DNA of 64,000 nucleotides, taken from the NCBI RefSeq assembly GCF_036226505.1, contig NZ_CP108484.1:5456001-5520000 (forward strand), in the 5' to 3' direction. Below are positions 52,792 through 61,102 of this stretch, piece by piece. Position 1 is the first letter of the stretch. Every line of letters starts with the position of its first letter. The stretch comes from Kitasatospora sp. NBC_01246. Its GTDB lineage: Bacteria > Actinomycetota > Actinomycetes > Streptomycetales > Streptomycetaceae. The notes beneath the pieces are model-generated. The model saw nothing but the letters and a program-made list of their open reading frames with translations. It made no database searches and was not told the DNA's origin. The position numbers and the translations under genes were made by a program.

Positions 52792-53937
52792 ATGGCCGAC
52801 CACAAGAGGATCCCGAGCCGCCGCCGCATGGTCCTGCGGGCGGCCGCGTGCGCGTTCGCCGCGCTCGTCGTCCTCGGCGCCGGTGCGGCCGGGTACGCGT
52901 ACTTCAAGCTGAACGGCAACATCAAGAGCGTCGACATCGACGCCCGGCTGGGCACGGCCCGGCCGCCGTCCGCCACCGACGGCTCGTTCAACGTCCTCGT
53001 CCTGGGCTCGGATTCGCGGGCCGGCGGGAACGGCGCGCTGGCCGGCGGGGACACCGGCGATACCGCCCGTTCGGACACCGCGATGGTGGTGCACGTCGAC
53101 CAGGGCCACACCCGGGCCGACGTGGTCTCCATACCCAGGGACACCCTGGTCACCCGCCCCGACTGCACGGACGGCAAGGGCAAGACCGCCGCCGGTGCCA
53201 AGCGGGCGATGTACAACAGCGCGTACGAGACCGGTGGCGCCGCGTGCGCGGTCAAGACCACCGAACTGCTGACCGGCCTGCGGATGGACCACTACATCGA
53301 GATCGACTTCGCCGGCTTCGCCCGGGTCGTCGACGCGCTCGGCGGAGCCACCGTGACCACCACCGTCCCGATCGACGACAAGGACAGCGGGCTGAACCTC
53401 GCAGCCGGCGAGCACCACCTCGACGGGCAGCAGGCGCTGGCCTTCGTCCGGACCAGGCACGGCGTCGGCGACGGCAGCGACCTCGGCCGGATCGAGCTGC
53501 AGAAGCAGATGGTGAAGTCGCTGCTGGGCCAGGCCGGCGGGATCGGGCTGTTCGGCAACCCGGTCAAGCTCTGGTCGGTCGGCGACACCCTGACCCGCAG
53601 CATCACCACCGACTCGGCGCTGGCCTCGGTGAACTCGCTGGTGGGGCTGGCCGAGGAACTCAAGGGGATCGGCCCCGACCAGCTCTCGATGGTCACCCTG
53701 CCGGTGGTGACGGCGCCCGGCGACGCCAACCGGGTGGTCGCCCAGCAGCCCCGGGCCGACCAGCTCTGGGCGGCTCTGAAGGCCGACCAGCCGCTCCCGC
53801 AGGCCGTCCTGGCCGAGCAGCCGCAGAACCCCGCCCAGACCACCCCGGCGGCCCCCACGGCGGCCCCCAAGGCCTCCGGCAGGGCCTCCGCGCAGCCCGC
53901 CGCGGGTACCGCGGCGAGCCCCTCGCCGCGGCGCTGA
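52792..53937 (+). CDS. LytR-CpsA-Psr (LCP) family cell-wall ligase
   Basis: 381 residues from ATG at 52792 (MADHKR), chosen from the -10 box seven bases upstream. One N-terminal membrane helix (about 17-40), then the extracellular LCP domain: VLVLGSDSRAGG, RSDTAMVVHVDQGHTRADVVSIPRDTLV, IEIDFAGFARVVDALGG and ALAFVRTRHGVGDGSDLGRI, including the Arg and Asp residues that hold the polyprenyl pyrophosphate. The Ala/Pro-rich C-terminus is unstructured. LCP proteins attach teichoic acids or other glycopolymers to peptidoglycan; the wecA/tagO-type gene at 59450 may start the polymer. Confidence 0.92.
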   Translation: MADHKRIPSRRRMVLRAAACAFAALVVLGAGAAGYAYFKLNGNIKSVDIDARLGTARPPSATDGSFNVLVLGSDSRAGGNGALAGGDTGDTARSDTAMVVHVDQGHTRADVVSIPRDTLVTRPDCTDGKGKTAAGAKRAMYNSAYETGGAACAVKTTELLTGLRMDHYIEIDFAGFARVVDALGGATVTTTVPIDDKDSGLNLAAGEHHLDGQQALAFVRTRHGVGDGSDLGRIELQKQMVKSLLGQAGGIGLFGNPVKLWSVGDTLTRSITTDSALASVNSLVGLAEELKGIGPDQLSMVTLPVVTAPGDANRVVAQQPRADQLWAALKADQPLPQAVLAEQPQNPAQTTPAAPTAAPKASGRASAQPAAGTAASPSPRR

Positions 53938-54130
53938 CCCGCCCGCCGACCGGCCGGTGGCTGCCCCCGTGGCCGCCCCCTTCGGTCCCGTCGGCCGGGC
54001 CCGGAATATCCCGGAACGCGACCCGGTTTGGGAAGAAGCGACCGGTCCTGGCAGACTGGTACGTCGGTCCCGGTTCACGTGCGGCATTCAAGCCGCCGAC
54101 CCGGTGCCCTCCCGAACCTAGGAGATCCCC

Positions 54131-54352
54131 TTGAAGCCCAACGTTCACCCCGAGTACGTGGTCACCCATGTGACCTGCACCTGCGGCGCCGAGTTCACCA
54201 CCCGCTCGACCGAGACCAGTGGCGAGATCCGCGCCGAGGTCTGCTCGCAGTGCCACCCGTTCTACACCGGCAAGCAGAAGATCCTCGACACCGGTGGCCG
54301 CGTGGCCCGCTTCGAGGCCCGCTTCGGCAAGCAGCACAGCGCGAAGGCCTAG
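54131..54352 (+). CDS. rpmE: 50S ribosomal protein L31, zinc form
   Basis: 73 residues starting with TTG: AGGAGA lies 6 nt upstream and no other start keeps the conserved N-terminus (MKPNVHPEYV). Zinc ligands C16, C18, C38 and C41 are all present (TCTCG and CSQC), so this is the C+ type that holds zinc. The typical end KILDTGGRVARFEARFGK is intact. Streptomyces also make a zinc-free paralogue under Zur control, encoded elsewhere. Confidence 0.95.
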   Translation: MKPNVHPEYVVTHVTCTCGAEFTTRSTETSGEIRAEVCSQCHPFYTGKQKILDTGGRVARFEARFGKQHSAKA

Positions 54353-54479
54353 CGCTCCCTCGGCGCCGGTTTCCGGTGCCCCCGTACTCGTTCCGGGGGC
54401 GCTGGAGACCGGCGCCGTTCGCGTCCCACGACTCGTCCGTGTCATCCCTCCACCGGTTCCCAGGGAAGAAGGCCCCTTC

Positions 54480-55556
54480 ATGTTCGAGGCAGTCGAAGAG
54501 CTCCTCGTCGAGCACGCCGACCTCGAAACGAGGCTGGCCGACCCCTCCGTCCACGCCGACCAGGCCAACGCGCGCAAGCTCGCCAAGCGGTACGCCGAGC
54601 TGACGCCGATCACCCGGGTCTACCGGGCCTGGCGCCAGGCCGGCGAGGACATCGAGGCAGCGCGCGAACTCGCCGCCGAAGAGCCGGAGTTCCTCGCCGA
54701 GGTGAAGGACTCCGAGGCCCGGCGCGAGGAGCTGACCGAGGAGCTGCGCCTGCTGCTCGTCCCGCGTGACCCGAACGACGACAAGGACGTCATCCTGGAG
54801 ATCAAGGCGGGTGAGGGCGGCGAGGAGTCGGCGCTCTTCGCCGGCGACCTGCTCCGGATGTACCTGCGCTTCGCCGAGCGGATCGGCTGGAAGACCGAGA
54901 TCATCGACGCCAACGAGTCCGACCTCGGCGGCTACAAGGACGTCTCGGTGGCCGTGAAGACCAGGGGCAGCACCGAGCCCGGCCAGGGCGTCTGGGCCAA
55001 GCTGAAGTACGAGGGCGGCGTCCACCGCGTGCAGCGCGTCCCCGCCACCGAGTCGCAGGGCCGCATCCACACCTCCGCGGCCGGCGTGCTGGTCACCCCC
55101 GAGGCCGAGGAGGTCGAGGTCGAGATCGTGGCCAACGACCTGCGGATCGACGTCTACCGTTCGTCCGGTCCCGGCGGGCAGTCCGTCAACACCACCGACT
55201 CGGCGGTCCGGATCACCCACCTCCCGACCGGTATCGTGGCGTCCTGCCAGAACGAGAAGAGCCAGCTGCAGAACAAGGAGCAGGCGATGCGCATCCTGCG
55301 TTCGCGGCTGCTGGCCGCCGCGCAGGAGGAGGCCGAGCGGGAGGCCTCGGACGCGCGTCGCAGCCAGGTCCGCACGGTGGACCGCTCCGAGCGCATCCGC
55401 ACCTACAACTACCCCGAGAACCGCATCTCGGACCACCGCACGGGCTTCAAGTCCTACAACCTGGACCAGGTCCTGGACGGCGAGCTGAACGCGGTGATCC
55501 AGTCCTGCGTGGACACGGACGCCGAGGCCAAGCTCGCCGCGGCCCAGCAGAACTGA
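54480..55556 (+). CDS. prfA: Peptide chain release factor 1
   Basis: 358 residues from ATG at 54480 (GAAGAAGG upstream). The tripeptide anticodon PAT in RVPATESQGR identifies RF1 (UAA/UAG), and GGQ at 232-234 (SSGPGGQSVNTTDSAVRITHLPTG) is the hydrolysis motif. It releases finished peptides from the ribosome. The downstream prmC product methylates its GGQ glutamine, so the pair is a functional unit; 60 nt separate them. Confidence 0.98.
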   Translation: MFEAVEELLVEHADLETRLADPSVHADQANARKLAKRYAELTPITRVYRAWRQAGEDIEAARELAAEEPEFLAEVKDSEARREELTEELRLLLVPRDPNDDKDVILEIKAGEGGEESALFAGDLLRMYLRFAERIGWKTEIIDANESDLGGYKDVSVAVKTRGSTEPGQGVWAKLKYEGGVHRVQRVPATESQGRIHTSAAGVLVTPEAEEVEVEIVANDLRIDVYRSSGPGGQSVNTTDSAVRITHLPTGIVASCQNEKSQLQNKEQAMRILRSRLLAAAQEEAEREASDARRSQVRTVDRSERIRTYNYPENRISDHRTGFKSYNLDQVLDGELNAVIQSCVDTDAEAKLAAAQQN

Positions 55557-55616
55557 GACCGGCCTCCGGGCCCGAATGCACCAGAGAAGCCGCAGCGCAG
55601 AAACAAGAGGTCGTTC

Positions 55617-56483
55617 GTGAACCTGCTGCTTGCCGAGGTGGCCCAGGCCACCCAGCGGTTGGCCGCGGCCGGCGTGCCGTCGCCGCGCTTCGACGCGGAG
55701 GAGCTGGCCGCGCACGTCCACAGCGTGAAGCGCAGCCAGCTGCACACGGTGAAGGACGCGGACTTCGACGCCCGGTACTGGGAGGCCGTCTCCCGCCGCG
55801 AGGCGCGTGAACCGCTGCAGCACATCACCGGCCGCGCGTTCTTCCGCTACCTGGAGCTGGCGGTCGGCCCGGGCGTCTTCGTGCCCCGCCCGGAGACCGA
55901 GTCGGTCGTGGAGTGGGCCATAGACGCCGTCCGCGACATGGACGTCGCCGAGCCGCTGGTGGTCGACCTCTGCTCCGGCTCGGGGGCCATCGCGCTCGCC
56001 CTCGCCCAGGAGCTGCCGCGCTCCACGGTGCACGCCTTCGAGCTGGACGAGGGTGCGCTGCGGTACACCCGGCGCAACATCGAGGCCAGCTCCGACCGGG
56101 CCCGGGTCACCCTGCACGCCGGCGACGCCACCAAGGCCTTCGAGGACGACCGTTCCTGGGACGGCCGCTTCGACCTGGTGATCTCCAACCCGCCGTACAT
56201 CCCGCTCACCGAGTGGGAGTACGTCGCCCCCGAGGCCCGCGACCACGATCCGCAGATGTCGCTGTTCTCCGGCGAGGACGGGCTGGACACCATCCGCGGC
56301 ATCGAGCGGGTCGCCGCCCGCCTGCTGCGCCCGGGCGGCGCCGTGGTCATCGAGCACGCCGACACCCAGGGCGGCCAGGTGCCGTGGATCTTCAACGAGG
56401 AAGGCGGGTGGACGGACACCGCCGACCACCGCGACCTCAACAACCGGCCCCGCTTCACGACGGCCCGAAGGGTCTCGCTGTGA
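55617..56483 (+). CDS. prmC: Release factor glutamine methyltransferase
   Basis: 288 residues, GTG start with an AAGAGG ribosome site. N-terminal helical RF-binding domain, then an S-adenosylmethionine fold: VVDLCSGSGAIALALAQ (motif I), AFELDEGALRYTRRN, and the catalytic NPPY in LVISNPPYIPLTEWEYV. It methylates the GGQ glutamine of RF1 and RF2. It follows prfA and precedes the YrdC gene by 78 nt. Confidence 0.97.
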   Translation: MNLLLAEVAQATQRLAAAGVPSPRFDAEELAAHVHSVKRSQLHTVKDADFDARYWEAVSRREAREPLQHITGRAFFRYLELAVGPGVFVPRPETESVVEWAIDAVRDMDVAEPLVVDLCSGSGAIALALAQELPRSTVHAFELDEGALRYTRRNIEASSDRARVTLHAGDATKAFEDDRSWDGRFDLVISNPPYIPLTEWEYVAPEARDHDPQMSLFSGEDGLDTIRGIERVAARLLRPGGAVVIEHADTQGGQVPWIFNEEGGWTDTADHRDLNNRPRFTTARRVSL

Positions 56484-56561
56484 ACACCCGGTGCACCACC
56501 ACCGGGCGCGGAGCCGCGCTGTGAACGCCGTCATGAGTCATCTCGGAAGGGGACCGCACCG

Positions 56562-57209
56562 ATGAGCCGCCGCTACGACTGTGCCGATGCCGGAGACCGC
56601 GCCACCGGTCTGCGCGAGGCCGCCTCGGCCATCCGCCGCGGCGAAATCGTCGTGCTGCCCACCGACACCCTGTACGGGGTCGGCGCCGACGCCTTCTCGC
56701 CGGAGGCCGTCGCCGCACTGCTGGCCGCCAAGGGCCGGGGCCGCAACATGCCCTCGCCCGTCCTGGTGGGCTCGCCGACCACCCTGCACGGACTCGTCAC
56801 GGACTTCTCCGAGCAGGCCTGGGAGCTCGTCGACGCCTTCTGGCCGGGCGGGCTGACCCTGGTCGCCAAGCACCAGCCCTCGCTGCGCTGGGACCTCGGC
56901 GAGACCCGCGGCACGGTCGCCGTCCGGATGCCGCTGCACCCGGTCGCGATCGAGCTGCTGAACGCCACCGGCCCGCTCGCCGTCTCCAGCGCCAACCTGA
57001 CCGGCGGCCCGTCCCCCGCCACCTGCGACGAGGCCCAGCAGCAGCTCGGCGACGCGATCTCCGTCTACCTGGACGGCGGCCGGGCCGACCACGCCGTCGC
57101 CTCCTCCATCGTCGACGTCACGGGCAAGGTCCCGGTCCTGCTGCGGGCCGGCGCGATCAGCGCCGAGCAGCTGAGGGAGGTCGTCCCCGACCTGGAGGCC
57201 GGCAGTTGA
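56562..57209 (+). CDS. L-threonylcarbamoyladenylate synthase (Sua5/YrdC family)
   Basis: 215 residues, ATG after GGAAGGGGA. YrdC fold: GEIVVLPTDTLYGVGADAFSPEAVAALLAAKGR, PSPVLVG, FWPGGLTLVAKH, GTVAVRMPLHPVAIELL and PLAVSSANLTGG. It makes threonylcarbamoyl-AMP from threonine, bicarbonate and ATP for the t6A modification of ANN-decoding tRNAs. It lacks a Sua5 C-terminal domain. The next gene overlaps its stop (TTGA). Confidence 0.96.
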   Translation: MSRRYDCADAGDRATGLREAASAIRRGEIVVLPTDTLYGVGADAFSPEAVAALLAAKGRGRNMPSPVLVGSPTTLHGLVTDFSEQAWELVDAFWPGGLTLVAKHQPSLRWDLGETRGTVAVRMPLHPVAIELLNATGPLAVSSANLTGGPSPATCDEAQQQLGDAISVYLDGGRADHAVASSIVDVTGKVPVLLRAGAISAEQLREVVPDLEAGS

Positions 57210-57889
57210 CGACCGCCTCCCTCCACTCCGGGCCCGGCATATCGCCGTACCTGAGCGTGGGCCCCAGGCCGCTGGACCACTTCCGCATCCTGTTCGTCTG
57301 CACCGGGAACATCTGCCGCTCGCCGATCGCCGAGCGGCTCACCCGGCGTGAACTGGACACCCGGCTCAGCCCCCGGGTGGCCGGCCGGATCCTGGTGGAG
57401 AGCGCCGGCACCTGGGGCCACGTGGGCGCGCCGATGGAGGACCACGCCGCCACGGTGCTGGACGAGTACGGCGCCGACAGCGGCGGCTTCGCCGGCCGCG
57501 AGCTGCTCGACGAGCACGTGGTCGAGGCCGACCTGGTGCTCACCGCGACCCTGGACCACCGCGCCCAGGTGATCTCGATGGGTCACGAGGCGGGGCTTCG
57601 CACCTTCACCCTGAAGGAGTTCACCCGCCTGGTCCGGACGATAGACCCGGGCACCCTGCCCGATCCGCGCCGCGGCGCCGACGTCACCGAGCGGGCCCGC
57701 GCCCTGGTCCGGGCCGCGGCCGCGCTGCGCGGCTGGCTGCTCGCCGCCAGCCCGGAGTCCGACGAGGTCCACGACCCGTACGGCGCGCCGATCGGCATGT
57801 TCCGCAACTGCGGCGAGGAGATATTCGACGCGGTGGACCCGGTGGTCACCGCCCTCACCGGCATGCCCTCCCCGCGCTCCGTGCGGTGA
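57206..57889 (+). CDS. Low-molecular-weight protein tyrosine phosphatase
   Basis: 227 residues if started at the TTG overlapping the previous stop (TTGA). The P-loop C31-TGNICR-S (FVCTGNICRSPIAERL) and the general acid in VHDPYGAPIGMF identify the family. It is longer than the usual 150-160, with an N-terminal extension of about 25 residues and a larger central region (MGHEAGLRTFTLKEFTRLVRT). A start nearer the P-loop (GTG at 57258) cannot be excluded. Substrates may be Tyr kinases or arginine phosphates; unknown. Confidence 0.9.
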   Translation: MTTASLHSGPGISPYLSVGPRPLDHFRILFVCTGNICRSPIAERLTRRELDTRLSPRVAGRILVESAGTWGHVGAPMEDHAATVLDEYGADSGGFAGRELLDEHVVEADLVLTATLDHRAQVISMGHEAGLRTFTLKEFTRLVRTIDPGTLPDPRRGADVTERARALVRAAAALRGWLLAASPESDEVHDPYGAPIGMFRNCGEEIFDAVDPVVTALTGMPSPRSVR

Positions 57890-58012
57890 GCCGCCGCCAG
57901 CCCCCGGGCCGGCGCCGCCCGGGCGGGTGCATCGGGTCCGCGTCGGCAGGCCGCGGGCGGGGCCCGGTCCTACGCTGGAGGCACCTGCCCGACGCTGCCC
58001 GGGAGCTCCGCC

Positions 58013-59317
58013 ATGACCGTCACCGATGCCGCGACCGGTTCCTCCGAGACGACGGGGCGGTGGGCGTCCGAAGCGCTGCGCCGGGCCGACCCGCAGCTGG
58101 CCGATCTGCTGGCCGCCGAGGCCGAGCGCCGCGCCGAGACGATCCAGCTGCTGGCGGGGGAGAACCTCACCGATCCGGCCGTCCTGGCCGCCCTGGGCGG
58201 CCCGCTGATCGACAAGTACGCCGAGGGCTACCCCGGACGGCGCCACCACACCGGCTGCGCCCTGGCGGACGCCGCCGAGCTGCTGGCGATCGACCGGGCC
58301 CGTCAGCTGTTCGCCGCCCCGCACGCCAACGTCCAGCCCCGCTCGGCCACTTCGGCGATGCTGGCGGCGTACGCCGCGCTGCTGCGCCCCGGTGACGTGG
58401 TGCTGGCGATGTCGCTGGAGCACGGCGGCCACCTGAGTTGCGGCTCGCGCGCCAACTTCTCGGGCCGCTGGTTCGAGTTCATCGGCTACGGGGTGCGCGA
58501 GGACGACGGTCTGATCGACCTCGACCAGGTCCGCGAGCTCGCCCGCCGGCACCGGCCGAAGGCCATCGTGGCCGGCTCGATCTCCCACCCCCGGCACCCG
58601 GACTGGGCGGCCTTCCGGGCGATCGCCGAAGAGGTGGACGCCTATCTGATCGCCTCGGTCGCCCAGACCACCGGCCTGGTCGCGGCCGGTGTGGCGCCGT
58701 CCCCGCTGCCGTACGCGGACGTCACCGTGGCCGCCACCCACAAGCTGCTCCGCGGCCCGCGCGGCGGCCTGCTGCTCTCCACCGCCGAGCTGGCCGAGCG
58801 GATCGACCGGGCGGTCTTCCCGTTCAGCCAGGGCGGCGCCGCGATGAACGAGGTGGCCGGCAAGGCCGTCGCGTTCGCCCGGGCGGGCACCCCCGAGTAC
58901 CGCGCCTACGCCCACCGCACGGTCGCGGGGGCGCGGGTGCTGGCGACGGGGCTCGCGGAGGCCGGGATGCGCCCGTTGACCGGCGGTACCGACACCCACC
59001 TGGTGACGGCCGACGTCCGACCGCTCGGGGTCAGCGGGGCCGAGGCCGAGCGCCGCTGCGCCGCCGCCGGTCTGCTGCTCGGCAAGTGCGCGCTGCCGTA
59101 CGACTCCGCGCCGCCGTCCGAGGCCTCCGGGATCCGGCTCGGCAGCGGGACCGTCACCACCCAGGGCATGGGGGAGGCCGAGCTGGCCGAGATCGCCGCA
59201 CTGGTCGGTCGCCTGCTCGTCGAGGGCACGGACGTCCGGATCGGGGCCCGGGTCCGTGAGCTGGCGGGCGCCTTCGCCGCCCCGGGCCGGGGGGCGTCGC
59301 ACTCTCCTACCCGGTAG
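58013..59317 (+). CDS. Serine hydroxymethyltransferase-like PLP protein with altered active site
   Basis: 434 residues, ATG with GGGAG upstream. Overall SHMT: ENLTDPAVLAALG, YAEGYPGRRHH, HANVQPRSA, LEHGGHLSCGS, GLVAAG, PLP lysine K244 in ATHKLLRGPRGG, and the substrate Arg in SGIRLGSGTVTTQGM. But the VDMAH segment is ASVAQ: S215 replaces the Asp that pairs with the PLP ring nitrogen and Q218 replaces the conserved His. Standard SHMT activity is therefore doubtful. From memory a glyA-like gene occupies this place in S. coelicolor. Another bona fide glyA is expected elsewhere. Candidate -10: TACGCT at 57971. Confidence 0.85.
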   Translation: MTVTDAATGSSETTGRWASEALRRADPQLADLLAAEAERRAETIQLLAGENLTDPAVLAALGGPLIDKYAEGYPGRRHHTGCALADAAELLAIDRARQLFAAPHANVQPRSATSAMLAAYAALLRPGDVVLAMSLEHGGHLSCGSRANFSGRWFEFIGYGVREDDGLIDLDQVRELARRHRPKAIVAGSISHPRHPDWAAFRAIAEEVDAYLIASVAQTTGLVAAGVAPSPLPYADVTVAATHKLLRGPRGGLLLSTAELAERIDRAVFPFSQGGAAMNEVAGKAVAFARAGTPEYRAYAHRTVAGARVLATGLAEAGMRPLTGGTDTHLVTADVRPLGVSGAEAERRCAAAGLLLGKCALPYDSAPPSEASGIRLGSGTVTTQGMGEAELAEIAALVGRLLVEGTDVRIGARVRELAGAFAAPGRGASHSPTR

Positions 59318-59354
59318 GGCGAACCGCGATGCACGCGCCGGGCGTCCGACTCAA

Positions 59355-59360
59355 TAAGGT
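59355..59360 (+). promoter_or_regulatory. -10 box TAAGGT before the small ORF upstream of wecA
   Basis: TAAGGT, seven bases, then GTG at 59368, the same leaderless geometry as argS. Confidence 0.5.
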
Positions 59361-59367
59361 GTGTGCC

Positions 59368-59457
59368 GTGGCGACGCACCTCGAACCCCGGACAGGCACG
59401 GGAGTACCTTCGGTACCGACCCGTCGGACAGTGACGCAGGAGGCCAGTGGTGCGTGA
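59368..59457 (+). CDS. Possible leaderless 29-residue upstream ORF overlapping the wecA start
   Basis: GTG at 59368 to TGA at 59457, encoding MATHLEPRTGTG... and ending EASGA. It is placed exactly seven bases after a TAAGGT box and overlaps the downstream transferase start by about 8 nt, so its ribosomes could reinitiate at wecA (the AGGAGG site lies within it). No homology recognised. Confidence 0.4.
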   Translation: MATHLEPRTGTGVPSVPTRRTVTQEASGA

Positions 59458-60793
59458 GTATCTGCTGGTGCTGTTCTGCACTGCGGCCGTCACCTATCTG
59501 CTGACCGGCCCGGTCCGGAAGTTCGCGATCGCGGCCGGCGCGATGCCGCCGGTCCGCGCCCGTGACGTGCACCGCGAGCCCACGCCCCGGCTGGGCGGCA
59601 TCGCCATGTTCGGCGGGCTCTGCGCGGGCATCCTGGTCGCCTCCCAACTGGACAACCTCAGCAAGGTGTTCTCGCAGGGCACCGACATCCGCGCGCTGCT
59701 CTCTGGCGCCGGGATCATGTGGCTGCTCGGCGTGCTCGACGACAAGTGGGGCGTGGACGCCCTGGTCAAGCTGGGCGGTCAGATGATCGCCGCCGGTGTG
59801 ATGGTCTGGCAGGGCGTCACCGTGATCACCCTGCCGGTGCCCGGCGTCGGTGCGGTCGCGGTCAGCCCCACCCAGGGCATGGTCATCTCGGTCACCATGG
59901 TCGTCGTCATGGTCAACGCGGTGAACTTCATCGACGGCCTGGACGGTCTGGCCGGCGGCATGGTCTGCATCGCCGCGATGGCGTTCTTCCTCTACTCGTA
60001 CCGGCTCTGGTACGGCTACACGATCACCGACGCGGCGCCCGCCGTGCTGTTCAGCGTGCTGCTGATCGGGATGTGCCTGGGCTTCCTGGCGCACAACCTG
60101 CACCCGGCGCGGATCTTCATGGGCGACTCCGGCTCGATGATGCTCGGCCTGATGCTGGCCGTCGCCGCGATCTCCATCACCGGCCGGGTCGACCCGGACC
60201 TCATCACCAGCGAGACCGGTTCGCAGACCGCCACCGTGCACGCCCTGGTCCCGATCTACATCCCGCTGCTGCTGCCGCTGACCGTCATCGCGCTGCCGCT
60301 GGCCGACCTGCTGCTCGCCGTGGTGCGCCGCACCTGGGCCGGCCAGTCGCCGTTCGCCGCGGACAAGCGGCACCTGCACCACCGGCTCCTCCAGGTCGGC
60401 CACTCGCACAGCCGGGCGGTCCTGATCATGTACTTCTGGGCCGCGCTGATCGCCTTCGGCACCGTGGCCTTCTCGGTCACCAACACCGGCCGCACCGTGG
60501 CCCTCACGCTGGCCGGGCTCTGCCTGGTCGGCCTGGTGGTGCTGCTCACCCCGCGCTTCCGCCCGCGCGCGCCGCGGGCCGTGCAGGCCTTCGTGCCGCC
60601 GCGCTACCGGCGCCGCAAGCCGGCCCGCGCCGCCGCACCGGTCGCCGAGGGCGAGGCCCCGGCCGCCGCCGCGGCCGCCTCGGAGCCGATGGCCGAGCTC
60701 TCCGCGAAGGACAAGGAGCTGCTCGGCGGCCTGGGCAAGGGGGGCTCGTCGGCGGTCGGCGGCCGGGGTCACGGCAGCGGTCGCGGCCACTAG
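59450..60793 (+). CDS. wecA: Undecaprenyl-phosphate N-acetylhexosamine-1-phosphate transferase (WecA/TagO type)
   Basis: About 447 residues; start taken as the second of two adjacent GTG codons (59450), 6 nt after AGGAGG. About eleven membrane helices with cytosolic catalytic loops: RDVHREPTPRLGGIAMFGG, VNFIDGLDGLAGGM, RIFMGDSGSMMLGL and DKRHLHHRLLQVGHS. It transfers sugar-1-phosphate from UDP-GlcNAc (probably) to undecaprenyl phosphate, starting a cell-wall glycopolymer. The Ala-rich cytosolic C-terminal tail (about 385-447) is an extension not needed for catalysis. It precedes the atp operon, from which it is separated by 309 nt. Confidence 0.95.
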   Translation: MREYLLVLFCTAAVTYLLTGPVRKFAIAAGAMPPVRARDVHREPTPRLGGIAMFGGLCAGILVASQLDNLSKVFSQGTDIRALLSGAGIMWLLGVLDDKWGVDALVKLGGQMIAAGVMVWQGVTVITLPVPGVGAVAVSPTQGMVISVTMVVVMVNAVNFIDGLDGLAGGMVCIAAMAFFLYSYRLWYGYTITDAAPAVLFSVLLIGMCLGFLAHNLHPARIFMGDSGSMMLGLMLAVAAISITGRVDPDLITSETGSQTATVHALVPIYIPLLLPLTVIALPLADLLLAVVRRTWAGQSPFAADKRHLHHRLLQVGHSHSRAVLIMYFWAALIAFGTVAFSVTNTGRTVALTLAGLCLVGLVVLLTPRFRPRAPRAVQAFVPPRYRRRKPARAAAPVAEGEAPAAAAAASEPMAELSAKDKELLGGLGKGGSSAVGGRGHGSGRGH

Positions 60794-61102
60794 TCCGAAC
60801 GGCGGGTCCGACACCTGACACGTCGTCAAGGTGGTTCACCCGTACGGAGGCACCCTTGGGCCGTCAGTGTGACAGGTGCCACACAAACATGGTAAAGCTC
60901 TCATCAAATAGTTTGTGATACCGTTCACGAGTACCGAGAACACGCCGAAAGACCTGACAGGTGGAGGACTTCCGTCCCCGGTCGGTCTCCCTCGACGGAC
61001 TCGCCGCAGAGCGGCCGGTCCACGGCGGTCCCTTGGTCGGTACCACCACCACGTTCTGTGCCCGTCCCCCTGCCACATCGACATGCCGCCGGAGCTGCCG
61101 AC
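60794..61102. other. Promoter region of atpI with a CRP-like dyad
   Basis: 309 bp. GTGTGA-CAGGTG-CCACAC (60867-60884) resembles a CRP/FNR-type site (TGTGA-N6-TCACA with one change). TACCGT at 60919-60924 is a candidate -10, placing the dyad near -55. A/T-rich stretch at 60880-60925. Confidence 0.45.
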
